Below are positions 1-6,109 of a stretch of 7,460 bases of DNA, piece after piece. The first letter of the stretch is position 1. Every line of letters begins with the position of its first letter. Source of the DNA: an uncultured Coriobacteriaceae bacterium (GTDB lineage Bacteria; Actinomycetota; Coriobacteriia; Coriobacteriales; QAMH01); NCBI GenBank assembly GCA_902783925.1, contig CACZSV010000144.1, positions 1 through 7,460 on the forward strand. Reading direction: 5' to 3'. The notes beneath the pieces were generated by a model. That model saw only the letters and a program-made list of their open reading frames with translations, made no database searches and had not been told where the DNA came from. Position numbers and translations under genes: made by a program.

Positions 1-527
1 CAGAATTCCATGCAGTCACCGAACTTTTCCATGAACCGTTCGAAGGTATCGAAGTCTCCATGGCACGAGAAGCCGAGATGCTTGATGTAGCCGAGCTCTT
101 TTTGCTTCTTGAAGTATTCCATTGTGTGATGAGTTTCTTCAGCCAGATAGTCTTCGATATTTGATTCGGTGACGTTGTGAATGAGGTAGAAGTCGAAGTA
201 TTCGACGCCGCATTTTTCCAGCTGCTTTTGGAATATCTCCTCGTGTTTGCCGAAGTTCGTATTGTCGTAGCCGGGAAATTTGCTTGCGATGTGCCATTTT
301 TCACGTGGATGGCGGGCTAAGCTCGCTCCTGTCACAATTTCCGAGCGTCCGTTGTGGTATCCCCATGCGGTATCGAAGTAGTTGACGCCGTGCTCTATCG
401 CCCAATCGACCATTTCATCGACTTGAGCGGTGTCTATATCCGTAGAATCTTCGCTCGAGAGCGGCAGGCGCATGCATCCCATTCCAATCGTGGAAATATT
501 CTCACCGCAAAAACTGTTGTATATCAT
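1..527 (-). CDS. Aldo/keto reductase, N-terminal part (gene runs off the left edge)
   Basis: NAD(P)H-dependent oxidoreductase of the aldo/keto reductase superfamily, cytosolic; the substrate cannot be told from sequence. The visible 175 residues start MIYNSFCGENISTIGMGCMR and stay open to the window edge, so the C-terminal part is missing. The catalytic tetrad of the family is complete: Asp52 and Tyr57 in FDTAWGYHNGRSE, Lys83 in IASKFPG and His117 in FYLIHNV. The GMGCMRLP opening is typical of the bacterial branch that often carries a C-terminal ferredoxin-like 4Fe-4S domain; whether this one does lies outside the window. The start is the ATG at 525-527, with an AAGGGG-type ribosome binding site about 8 bases upstream. 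It diverges from the rsmJ-like gene. Family assignment is secure, specific function unknown. Confidence 0.93.
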   Translation of the reverse strand, partial: MIYNSFCGENISTIGMGCMRLPLSSEDSTDIDTAQVDEMVDWAIEHGVNYFDTAWGYHNGRSEIVTGASLARHPREKWHIASKFPGYDNTNFGKHEEIFQKQLEKCGVEYFDFYLIHNVTESNIEDYLAEETHHTMEYFKKQKELGYIKHLGFSCHGDFDTFERFMEKFGDCMEF

Positions 528-584
528 CCGATTTCCCCTTCCCATTCGCTTACGAAAGCGGGTATTGTGTATTCCCTCATATGC

Positions 585-590
585 ATTGTA
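585..590 (-). promoter_or_regulatory. Possible -10 box for the aldo/keto reductase gene
   Basis: On the minus strand TACAAT sits 58 bases upstream of the reductase start codon and matches the -10 consensus at five of six positions. The sequence upstream of it is T-rich and no good -35 hexamer is seen at 16-18 bases, so this is a weak call. The 126-bp gap between the two divergent genes must hold promoters for both. I find no convincing promoter for the plus-strand gene. Confidence 0.3.
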
Positions 591-653
591 CTTGAGATAT
601 TAAAAAAGCGTTCACGAAGTATTCAAACTGCGAACAAATCGGATAGGCTGGGC

Positions 654-1295
654 ATGGCTGATTCATATGTAGATTCAAATGGGGATGGTCTCGAGCTGAC
701 CGACGGCACTTTATCATTGCGGGTTGATTTCATGGAAATGCTCCCACGACTCAGGCAAGACAGACTCTCCCGCGAACTGCTCGTTCGCGCTGCAAAGATA
801 AAGAATCTCGACAGGCGGCCCATTGCGATTGACGCGACAGCCGGGCTGGGGGAGGACTCCCTATTGCTTGCCGCCGCTGGGTTCCGCGTGCATATGTACG
901 AAAAAGATGCGCGCGTTTACGCACTGCTTGAAGACGCGATGTCACGCGCGTTGGATAACCCCGAATTGGCCGTCTATGTCGAACGTATGGTTCTTGAAAA
1001 GGCCGATAGCCGCAACGTTCTCGAAACGCTTGCTTTTACCCCGGATATCATCTATCTCGATCCGATGTTTCCGGCCAGAAAGAAGAGCGCAGCTGTGAAG
1101 AAGAAGTTCCAGCTTCTTCATGAGCTCGCTTTGAAAAACGAAGACACAATCGACTTGCTTAGCACAGCAATCGATGTTCGCCCACGAAAAATCATCATCA
1201 AACGTCCACTCAAAGGCCCGTATCTGGGCGATATCAAACCAAGCTTTTCGATTGCAGGAAAGGCGATTCGCTACGACTGCCTCGTCTTTGCGTAG
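654..1295 (+). CDS. rsmJ: RsmJ-like 16S rRNA (guanine-N2) methyltransferase
   Basis: SAM-dependent class I methyltransferase resembling RsmJ (YhiQ), which in E. coli methylates N2 of G1516 in 16S rRNA. In this 213-residue reading the SAM-binding motif is DATAGLGED at 60-68. The acidic end of the second strand is YEKD at 82-85. The catalytic region is YLDPMFPARKKSAAVKKK starting at 134, and a late IIKRP motif has its Lys at 183; all are hallmarks of the family. E. coli RsmJ is about 250 residues, so this protein has a shorter N-terminus. I chose the ATG at 654 because a GGATAGG stretch lies 6 bases upstream and because the similarity begins near residue 13 (LELTDGTLSLRVDF). An in-frame GTG at 567 would add 29 residues. 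A longer open frame from 354 runs antisense through the reductase gene and is unlikely to be translated. Family call strong, exact target base inferred, start moderately sure. Confidence 0.85.
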   Translation: MADSYVDSNGDGLELTDGTLSLRVDFMEMLPRLRQDRLSRELLVRAAKIKNLDRRPIAIDATAGLGEDSLLLAAAGFRVHMYEKDARVYALLEDAMSRALDNPELAVYVERMVLEKADSRNVLETLAFTPDIIYLDPMFPARKKSAAVKKKFQLLHELALKNEDTIDLLSTAIDVRPRKIIIKRPLKGPYLGDIKPSFSIAGKAIRYDCLVFA

Positions 1296-1299
1296 CCGC

Positions 1300-1324
1300 T
1301 TGATTAACACAGTTGTATAATCAA
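1300..1324 (+). promoter_or_regulatory. TATAAT -10 box inside a TTGATTA/TAATCAA inverted repeat, upstream of the HIT gene
   Basis: A perfect TATAAT lies at 1316-1321, 43 bases before the HIT gene start. It overlaps the right arm of an exact 7-bp inverted repeat, TTGATTA at 1300-1306 and TAATCAA at 1318-1324, with 11 bases between. No good -35 hexamer is present at the normal spacing; TTGATT at 1300 is only 10 bases away. The arrangement suits a promoter covered by an operator, but an A/T-rich chance repeat cannot be excluded. Confidence 0.42.
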
Positions 1325-1364
1325 AAGTTGTTTTGCGATAACACCTGATGGACAAGGAGCGATC

Positions 1365-1724
1365 ATGAGCGAAGACTGCTTGTTCTGCAAGATCATTGCA
1401 GGCGAGATTCCCTCGAAAAAAGTGTACGAAGACGATTTCTGCTATGCATTCGACGATATTGAGCCCGAGGCGCCCGTGCATACGCTCGTTGTGCCGAAGA
1501 AGCACTTTGCCGATCTGCAAACCGGGCCTACAGAAGAAGACCTCGGCCGCTTGATGGCCACGGTGCCCGAAGTCGCCAAGATCAAAGGCGTCTACGAGTC
1601 TGGGTATCGTGCCGTCGTGAACGTTGGACCAGATTCCGCCCAGACCGTTCAGCATCTTCACGTGCATATACTCGGCGGTATCAAGATGGGCCGTTTTACG
1701 TTCGAAGGTTCTGCGCGCGAATAA
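1365..1724 (+). CDS. HIT family protein (HINT-type nucleotide-binding hydrolase)
   Basis: Histidine-triad protein of the HINT branch, 119 residues, the normal length for a single-domain member. These cytosolic dimers hydrolyse nucleoside phosphoramidates and acyl-adenylates such as AMP-lysine; the physiological substrate is not settled. The triad is QHLHVHILGG with His97, His99 and His101, the last being the nucleophile. The N-terminus has CLFCKIIAGEIPS with Cys5 and Cys8, which in many bacterial relatives bind zinc together with downstream histidines. H39-x-L-V-V-P-K-K-H47 is the usual second conserved block. The start is well supported: AAGGAG at 1354-1359 lies 5 bases before the ATG. It is followed 25 bases later by the MATE gene on the same strand, so it probably opens a three-gene operon. 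Sure of family. Confidence 0.95.
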   Translation: MSEDCLFCKIIAGEIPSKKVYEDDFCYAFDDIEPEAPVHTLVVPKKHFADLQTGPTEEDLGRLMATVPEVAKIKGVYESGYRAVVNVGPDSAQTVQHLHVHILGGIKMGRFTFEGSARE

Positions 1725-1749
1725 CGCGTGCGGCTGACGCGATGCTTGT

Positions 1750-3249
1750 ATGAGTCATCCGCTCGAGCAAGAAGAACAAGATAATTCTTTCCAGACGCAA
1801 TCTGCCGATGCAGAGAAAGTCTTGCGCATGGGCACCGCTCCCATTGGGATGCTCATGCTCGAATTCGCGATTCCCGCCGTCGTCTCGGTCGTCTTCAATG
1901 CGCTCTACAACGTCATAGATTCGGTCTTCCTGGGTCAGGCGATGGGCGAGGTCGGCCTAGCAGCCACAACGGTTGCAGCGCCCATTATGACCGTATCGAT
2001 GGCCTTGAGCACTTTGCCGGGTATGGGCGGTAATGCCCTTGCCGCCATACTATTGGGGGAAGGCAGGCACGAAGACGCCGAGCGCGTGCTGGGCAATACG
2101 GTTACCATCATGGTGATAATCGCTGCAATCGTGGCGATTATCGCGACGTTTTGGATCGACCCTCTGCTTATCATAGTCGGGGCCACTGACGTCACGCTGC
2201 CCTACGCGCGTCTCTTTGTCCGCATCATTCTTTACGGATGCCTTATTACCAATATCAGCTTTGGCGTCAATAACTTCATTCGTACCGCCGGGGCACCGAA
2301 TCTTGCCCTGTGGACGACGGTTATCGGTACCGCCGTCTGCATTGTGCTCAATTACGTGTTCGTCATGCTCTTTGGGTGGGGCGTTGCCGGGTCCGCATCG
2401 GCAACGATTATCGGCCAGGGTGTGACCGCCGCTATCATCTTGTGGTACTTCATTGCCAAGCGTTCGCACGCGCCTTTCAAGCTGCGTGCGAAGAATCTCG
2501 CCCTCGATGCCGCTCTTTCCAGACGCCTGCTTGCGCTCGGCCTCGCCCCCTTTGCACTGCAGGCTGCTATGGCCGTCACGCAGGTCGTGGGCAACATGGT
2601 GCTCGCAGCCGTTGGAGCAGGAGATCCCATCGGTGTCGACGGGACCATGGCAAGCATCGGCGTCGTGTTCAAGATTACCGGACTCATTACCTTTCCCGGC
2701 ATTGGGATCGCGATGGCGGCCCAGCCCATGCTCGGGTTCAATACGGGAGCCCGCAAATACCGCCGCGTGCTCAAGACCCTCTATGTCGCATTAGGGTCTG
2801 CGACGGCGATTCTGTTCATACTATTTGCCATCATCCATATTTTTCCGGCCCAGCTCGTCGGCCTTTTTGGCGTAGAAGACGATCTGATGGATTTTGGTAT
2901 TTGGGCGCTCCAGGTACAGACAGCGCTCATTCCCTTTATCGCAATACAGATGATCGGTTCAAACTATTTCCAGGCTACCGGCCAGCCCGTGAAGGCGACG
3001 ATACTCTCGCTGACCCGCCAGCTCATATTCGTCATCCCGCTCTACCTCGCATGCCCCGTTGTCATGCCCATGCTCTTCTGCGAATTGACCCCGCTCATGG
3101 GCTATAGTTTTACCTTTCCCATTGCAGATACGCTTTCCATCGTATTATGCGGTGCGTTTTTGATTGCGGAAATCCGCAAGCTTCATCGTAAAATCGACGA
3201 GACCGAAATAGATACCGAAACAAGCGAAACGAGTGGTGAATGTGACTGA
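1750..3249 (+). CDS. MATE family multidrug/sodium antiporter-type exporter
   Basis: Inner-membrane exporter of the multi antimicrobial extrusion family, 499 residues, using a Na+ or H+ gradient to expel organic cations, drugs or metabolites; the substrate cannot be read here. Twelve hydrophobic segments can be picked out in two six-helix lobes. Family signatures include NALYNVIDSVFLGQ in helix 1, GMGGNALAAILLGEG after helix 2, NNFIRTAGAP after helix 4 and, in the second lobe, NYFQATGQP before helix 11. The style is closest to the MepA-like group. The first 26 residues and the last 20 (Glu/Thr-rich, ending SGECD) are hydrophilic. No clear ribosome binding site precedes the ATG at 1750. The Met at 1828 has GAGAAAG upstream and directly precedes the conserved GTAPIGMLML block, so it is an alternative start. 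The gene is 25 bases from the HIT gene and overlaps the Nudix start. Confidence 0.94.
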   Translation: MSHPLEQEEQDNSFQTQSADAEKVLRMGTAPIGMLMLEFAIPAVVSVVFNALYNVIDSVFLGQAMGEVGLAATTVAAPIMTVSMALSTLPGMGGNALAAILLGEGRHEDAERVLGNTVTIMVIIAAIVAIIATFWIDPLLIIVGATDVTLPYARLFVRIILYGCLITNISFGVNNFIRTAGAPNLALWTTVIGTAVCIVLNYVFVMLFGWGVAGSASATIIGQGVTAAIILWYFIAKRSHAPFKLRAKNLALDAALSRRLLALGLAPFALQAAMAVTQVVGNMVLAAVGAGDPIGVDGTMASIGVVFKITGLITFPGIGIAMAAQPMLGFNTGARKYRRVLKTLYVALGSATAILFILFAIIHIFPAQLVGLFGVEDDLMDFGIWALQVQTALIPFIAIQMIGSNYFQATGQPVKATILSLTRQLIFVIPLYLACPVVMPMLFCELTPLMGYSFTFPIADTLSIVLCGAFLIAEIRKLHRKIDETEIDTETSETSGECD

Positions 3250-3748
3250 GATTTGGGACGTCTACGACAAGAATAGACACAAGACCGGAAAGACCATGGT
3301 GCGCGACGATTGGCATATGACACCAGATGAATATCACATCTCAGTTCTCGGCGTGATTCAAGATGCTCATGGCAGATACCTCATCACTCAGCGAAAGCTC
3401 GACAAGCCATGGGGAGCTGGCTGGTGGGAATTTCCCGGAGGTGCCGTACTTTCGGGAGAGACTCCCGACGAGGCCGTCGTGCGTGAGGTCGCAGAAGAGA
3501 CTGGACTCGATGTATCCAGAATGAAAATCGCTCGTATCTTCGGCTACGAGCGCACGAACGCTGTGGAGATGAACAACTACTTCATGGATCTCTACGGTTT
3601 CCAGTTCGATTTCTGTTCAGAAGACGTTGTAGTGCAAGAAGAAGAGGTCGAAGGTTTCAAGCTTGCGACTGCGGATGAAATCGCAGAACTCGGAGCCCAA
3701 GGCGTGTTTCTTCATTACGACAGTATCAAGACCATCTTTAAGATGTAA
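3242..3748 (+). CDS. Nudix hydrolase, IDI-like/YfcD-type N-terminus
   Basis: Nudix-fold pyrophosphohydrolase of about 168 residues that should cleave a nucleoside diphosphate linked to another moiety, with Mg2+; the substrate is unknown. The Nudix box is perfect, G-x5-E-x7-REV-x-EE-x-GL, at residues 67-89, preceded by WWEFPGG. The N-terminal WDVYDKNRHKTGKTMVRDD followed by EYHISVLGVIQD resembles the subgroup related to isopentenyl-diphosphate isomerase; that enzyme's catalytic Cys/Glu set is not evident, so a hydrolase is the better call. I prefer the GTG at 3242 because it gives the family-like start MTEIWDVYD and has GAGTGG 5 bases upstream. GTGs at 3233 and 3236 would add up to three residues. 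The start overlaps the MATE stop by 8 bases, which implies translational coupling with the exporter. Confidence 0.93.
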   Translation: MTEIWDVYDKNRHKTGKTMVRDDWHMTPDEYHISVLGVIQDAHGRYLITQRKLDKPWGAGWWEFPGGAVLSGETPDEAVVREVAEETGLDVSRMKIARIFGYERTNAVEMNNYFMDLYGFQFDFCSEDVVVQEEEVEGFKLATADEIAELGAQGVFLHYDSIKTIFKM

Positions 3749-3860
3749 TGTGTTACTAGAAATAGGTGACAGGAAAGTCATGCCACCCATTTTGAGGTCG
3801 TTGAATTAGCATGTGACCACGCAGGTCGTATCGAATGGCCCTAGGAAAGGTGGAAAACCT
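3749..3860. other. Convergent intergenic spacer without a clear terminator
   Basis: These 112 bases lie between the ends of the Nudix gene (plus) and the repeat-protein gene (minus). The only notable structures are AAAGGT at 3846-3851 pairing with ACCTTT at 3857-3862 across five bases, which reaches into the minus-strand stop codon and has no T-run on that strand, and two copies of AGGTCGT 28 bases apart at 3795 and 3823. Either could be chance. A transcription end is expected here but I cannot point to it. Confidence 0.35.
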
Positions 3861-4181
3861 TTATTCTGTTACCTTCGTAACCGCGTCTTTTACCGCTTCG
3901 GCGGCGAGCTCGGCACCTGCGGCAACGTCTTCGGGGGTCGTATTGGCGATATCGGTCGCGATTCTGTCAATCTTGTCTGCCGCCGCCTCTGCTGCGAGTT
4001 CGACGCCTGCCTTTAGGTCCTCGGGCGTCATGTTGGCTACGTCGGTCGCAACCTTGTCAATCTTGTCTGCTACTGCCTCTGCCGCAAGCTCAGCGCCTGC
4101 TTCCAGGTCCTCGGGGGACATGTTCTTGACGTCTTCGATCGCCGCTTCGGCCTTATCGCGGATGTTATCAAGCGATGTCAT
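3861..4181 (-). CDS. Small Ala/Glu-rich protein of 30-residue tandem helical repeats
   Basis: I do not recognise a named family. The 106-residue product has no signal peptide, cysteine or hydrophobic segment, so it should be cytosolic or peripherally membrane-bound. It consists of a degenerate first unit (residues 1-30), two nearly identical units at 31-60 and 61-90 and a half unit at 91-106. The unit is ELAAEAVADKIDKVATDVAN followed by MTPEDLKAGV. Each reads as one or two amphipathic helices broken by a TPED/SPED turn, and the period is also visible in the DNA at 90 bases. The start is fixed by AAAGGAGA at 4188-4195, about 6 bases before the ATG at 4179-4181; an upstream in-frame ATG at 4214 lacks such a site and would place the ribosome binding site inside the gene. 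It diverges from the ABC1 kinase gene. Phasin-like, LEA-like or scaffold roles are possible but unproven. Confidence 0.85.
   Translation of the reverse strand: MTSLDNIRDKAEAAIEDVKNMSPEDLEAGAELAAEAVADKIDKVATDVANMTPEDLKAGVELAAEAAADKIDRIATDIANTTPEDVAAGAELAAEAVKDAVTKVTE
3891..4091 (-). repeat. 90-bp tandem coding repeat
   Basis: The 13-base string caatcttgtctgc (plus strand) recurs exactly 90 bases apart, starting near 3968 and 4058. Surrounding bases are largely shared between the two copies, with extra similarity running into the flanks. This is the DNA form of the 30-residue protein repeat. Differences are mostly at synonymous or conservative positions, which points to an old duplication held by selection rather than a recent slippage event. 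Outer limits are approximate. Confidence 0.7.
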
Positions 4182-4221
4182 TTGCGTTCTCCTTTCGGGC
4201 ATTTTCAGGACCATGGTTCGT

Positions 4222-4227
4222 ATTATA
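4222..4227 (-). promoter_or_regulatory. TATAAT -10 box for the repeat-protein gene
   Basis: On the minus strand a perfect TATAAT lies 41 bases upstream of the chosen start codon, a normal distance for a short leader with its own ribosome binding site. The hexamer 17 bases further upstream is GCTCTT, a poor -35, which suggests dependence on an activator or an alternative sigma factor. A 15-bp palindrome sits exactly there. Confidence 0.5.
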
Positions 4228-4249
4228 GGGTGTATCTATATTAGAAGAG

Positions 4250-4264
4250 CTTGAGAGTCTCAAG
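4250..4264. promoter_or_regulatory. 15-bp perfect palindrome CTTGAGAGTCTCAAG, candidate operator
   Basis: Two exact 7-bp arms, CTTGAGA and TCTCAAG, flank a single central base. The element lies in the divergent intergenic region and overlaps by one base the poor -35 position of the minus-strand promoter. It lies about 100 bases upstream of the ABC1 kinase start. A dimeric regulator bound here could control one or both genes. No known regulator consensus is recognised. Confidence 0.5.
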
Positions 4265-4364
4265 TTTAGAGTCACCATTTGAACAGTAATGGATTACCAT
4301 GTTAAGCAGGGTGAAGTGATTGTTGGAAACGCCCTGTAATCAACCCAGCAGGAGGCGTATAGAT

Positions 4365-5990
4365 ATGGCAAATTTCGGTCTTTCTATGAAGAAGGCGCGA
4401 AAGCGCAGCAAAGAGGAAAAGGCTGAGGCGCGGGAGCGGTTCAAGGAAATTCTCGCCATCGTTAAAAAATACAACGTAAAAGATGGTCTCACGCCCGAGA
4501 TGACCGTCGAGCTCATCCAAGACCTGGGAACGACGTTCGTCAAGCTCGGACAGATTGCCTCGACCCACCCCGACATGCTGCCTCTGGAATATTGCGAAGC
4601 GCTCGGGAGCTTGCGCACAAACGCGCGTCCGCTCGACTTTGCCGACGTAAAGGCCCAGATAGAAACAGAACTCGGAAAGCCCATAGAGGAACTGTTCGCC
4701 GAGTTCGACGAGAAGCCGCTGGGGTCGGCCTCCATAGCCCAGGTGCACCGTGCCGTGCTGCCCACAGGTGAGGTCGTTGCTGTGAAGGTGCAGCGCCCCG
4801 GTATTGTGGAGACCGTGACCAATGATTTGGCCATTCTCGAGCACTTAGTGGAAATACACGACCTCGTCGGCAAGGATAAAGGCGGGCTGTCGCTGAAAGA
4901 CTTGGTTGCCGAACTTGTGAAGACCTCGATGGAGGAGCTTGACTTTGCCAACGAGGAAGCCAATCTCGACCGCTTCTTCTTAAACAACGAGCCGCGTGAG
5001 GGCGTGACCAGCCCCAAATGCTACCACGAGTGCTCGTCGAGTGCCGTCTTGACTGAGGATTTCGTATCGGCACCGGCCGCTGAGAAGATCGACGAGATGG
5101 GAAAAACCGAAGAGGAACGCGATGCAATCGCATATCTCGTGGCGCATAACTTCATGGAGCAGGTCATGGCGGACGGTTTCTACCACGCCGACCCGCACGC
5201 CGGAAACGTCATGATTACAGAAGACGGCGGTATCGAGTGGATCGACTTCGGCATGATGGGCACTATGACCGGCACCCAGCGCGACATGCTAAAAGATCTT
5301 ATCTTGGCTCTCGTGAAAGGCGACGCCTATGGGCTCAAGCGCTCGGTGCTCAAGGTCGCTACGCCTACAGGTCCCGTGGATCACGCAGCGTTGCTTGAGA
5401 TGTGCGAGGATGTGACCGGACAGTTCATCGACGTCGACCTTGAGGAGTTCGACACCGGCGCGCTCATTTCGTCGCTTACCAACTCTATCTCCGATGTCGG
5501 GATGGACGTCGACCCGTTCCTTACCAATCTCGGGCGCGGTCTGGTTACCCTCGAGGGAACGATCCACCACATCTCACCGCGTCTGAATATCATGGCCGTC
5601 CTCGTCGATTACCTGAAATCGAGCTTCGACCCCAATAGCTTGCGGCGCAAGGCCGCGGGAATCGCCAGTCAGTCCATCGAGAGCGCCGAGGCTATCGCGG
5701 CTCTTCCCATGCGCATTGATCAGACGCTTGACATGGTTCAGAAGGGCCATGTGAAGGTGGGTATGGAGCTTTCGAGCAACGAGAAATTCACGAAGGATAT
5801 ACGTGCGGCAGCAGGTCTCGTGGCAATTGCACTCATCGCAATGGGGCTTGTTATCGGTGCGTGTATTCTGGGCGCTAGCGCGAACGCCGTCTCCCTCGGC
5901 GGTGTGCCGCTGTTCGGTGGTCTGGGTCTGATCGCTGGAGTGGCGCTTGCCATCTATGTATTCGTGAAGATTCGACCGTACCTGAAATAA
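4365..5990 (+). CDS. ABC1/UbiB family atypical kinase with C-terminal membrane anchor
   Basis: Protein-kinase-like ATPase of the ABC1/ADCK/UbiB (AarF) family, 541 residues, close to the 546 of E. coli UbiB. Family signatures are in order: KLGQ at 60-63 with the following S-x-H-P-D-M-L-P; the small-residue nucleotide loop PLGSASIAQVH at 118-128; the ATP-binding Lys141 in VAVKVQRPG; EELDF of the ExD motif; the catalytic-loop equivalent HADPHAGN at 274-281; and metal-binding DFG at 294-296. Two Gly/Ala-rich hydrophobic helices at about 482-505 and 515-534 should anchor it in the inner membrane. UbiB supports ubiquinone synthesis or lipid handling. In a menaquinone-using or quinone-poor anaerobe the lipid partner would differ, so I give no gene symbol. 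The ATG at 4365 has AGGAGG at 4350-4355. A TTG at 4320 would add 15 residues with no better site. It diverges from the repeat-protein gene. Confidence 0.94.
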   Translation: MANFGLSMKKARKRSKEEKAEARERFKEILAIVKKYNVKDGLTPEMTVELIQDLGTTFVKLGQIASTHPDMLPLEYCEALGSLRTNARPLDFADVKAQIETELGKPIEELFAEFDEKPLGSASIAQVHRAVLPTGEVVAVKVQRPGIVETVTNDLAILEHLVEIHDLVGKDKGGLSLKDLVAELVKTSMEELDFANEEANLDRFFLNNEPREGVTSPKCYHECSSSAVLTEDFVSAPAAEKIDEMGKTEEERDAIAYLVAHNFMEQVMADGFYHADPHAGNVMITEDGGIEWIDFGMMGTMTGTQRDMLKDLILALVKGDAYGLKRSVLKVATPTGPVDHAALLEMCEDVTGQFIDVDLEEFDTGALISSLTNSISDVGMDVDPFLTNLGRGLVTLEGTIHHISPRLNIMAVLVDYLKSSFDPNSLRRKAAGIASQSIESAEAIAALPMRIDQTLDMVQKGHVKVGMELSSNEKFTKDIRAAAGLVAIALIAMGLVIGACILGASANAVSLGGVPLFGGLGLIAGVALAIYVFVKIRPYLK

Positions 5991-6037
5991 GATTGAGCAG
6001 CAGAAAAGCTCTGCCACTTAGTTTGAAAGTGAGAGAG

Positions 6038-6071
6038 ACGGGCCCGACGATTGTAAAAACGTCGGGCCCGT
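6038..6071. terminator. 12-bp GC-rich hairpin between convergent genes, likely two-way terminator
   Basis: ACGGGCCCGACG at 6038-6049 pairs perfectly with CGTCGGGCCCGT at 6060-6071 around a 10-base A/T-rich loop. It stands 47 bases after the ABC1 kinase stop and 38 bases beyond the stop of the facing minus-strand gene, where a shared terminator is expected. There is no T-run after the stem on either strand, so it is not a textbook intrinsic terminator. A weaker hairpin, GCAGA/TCTGC, lies just after the kinase stop. Confidence 0.72.
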
Positions 6072-6109
6072 TGAATGAGTCTACCTAAAGCGATGCTATT
6101 GCATGACCA

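Noticed and set aside
354..653. A 100-residue N-terminal extension of the RsmJ-like protein
   Set aside because: Most of it (354-527) is antisense to the clearly coding aldo/keto reductase start, and it has no similarity to the RsmJ family.
942..1667. Long 241-residue minus-strand open frame
   Set aside because: It lies antisense across the rsmJ-like and HIT genes, has no recognisable domain, and the plus-strand frames carry all family motifs.
2310..3107. 265-residue plus-strand open frame inside the MATE gene
   Set aside because: It is an Arg/Cys/His-rich shadow frame with no domain, fully within the MATE gene.
3846..3862. AAAGGT/ACCTTT hairpin as terminator of the repeat-protein gene
   Set aside because: The stem is short, overlaps the stop codon and has no T-run on the relevant strand, so it is noted only as part of the spacer.
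3861..4091. CRISPR-like or satellite repeat
   Set aside because: The 90-base period keeps a single reading frame and the units diverge mostly conservatively, so it is a coding repeat and has no spacer structure.
3835..4254. 139-residue Ser/Ala-rich plus-strand open frame opposite the repeat protein
   Set aside because: Its repeats are the mirror of the minus-strand coding repeat; the minus strand has the good ribosome binding site and a soluble, charged product.
4540..5133. 197-residue Arg-rich minus-strand open frame
   Set aside because: It is antisense to the conserved core of the ABC1 kinase and has the composition of a shadow frame.
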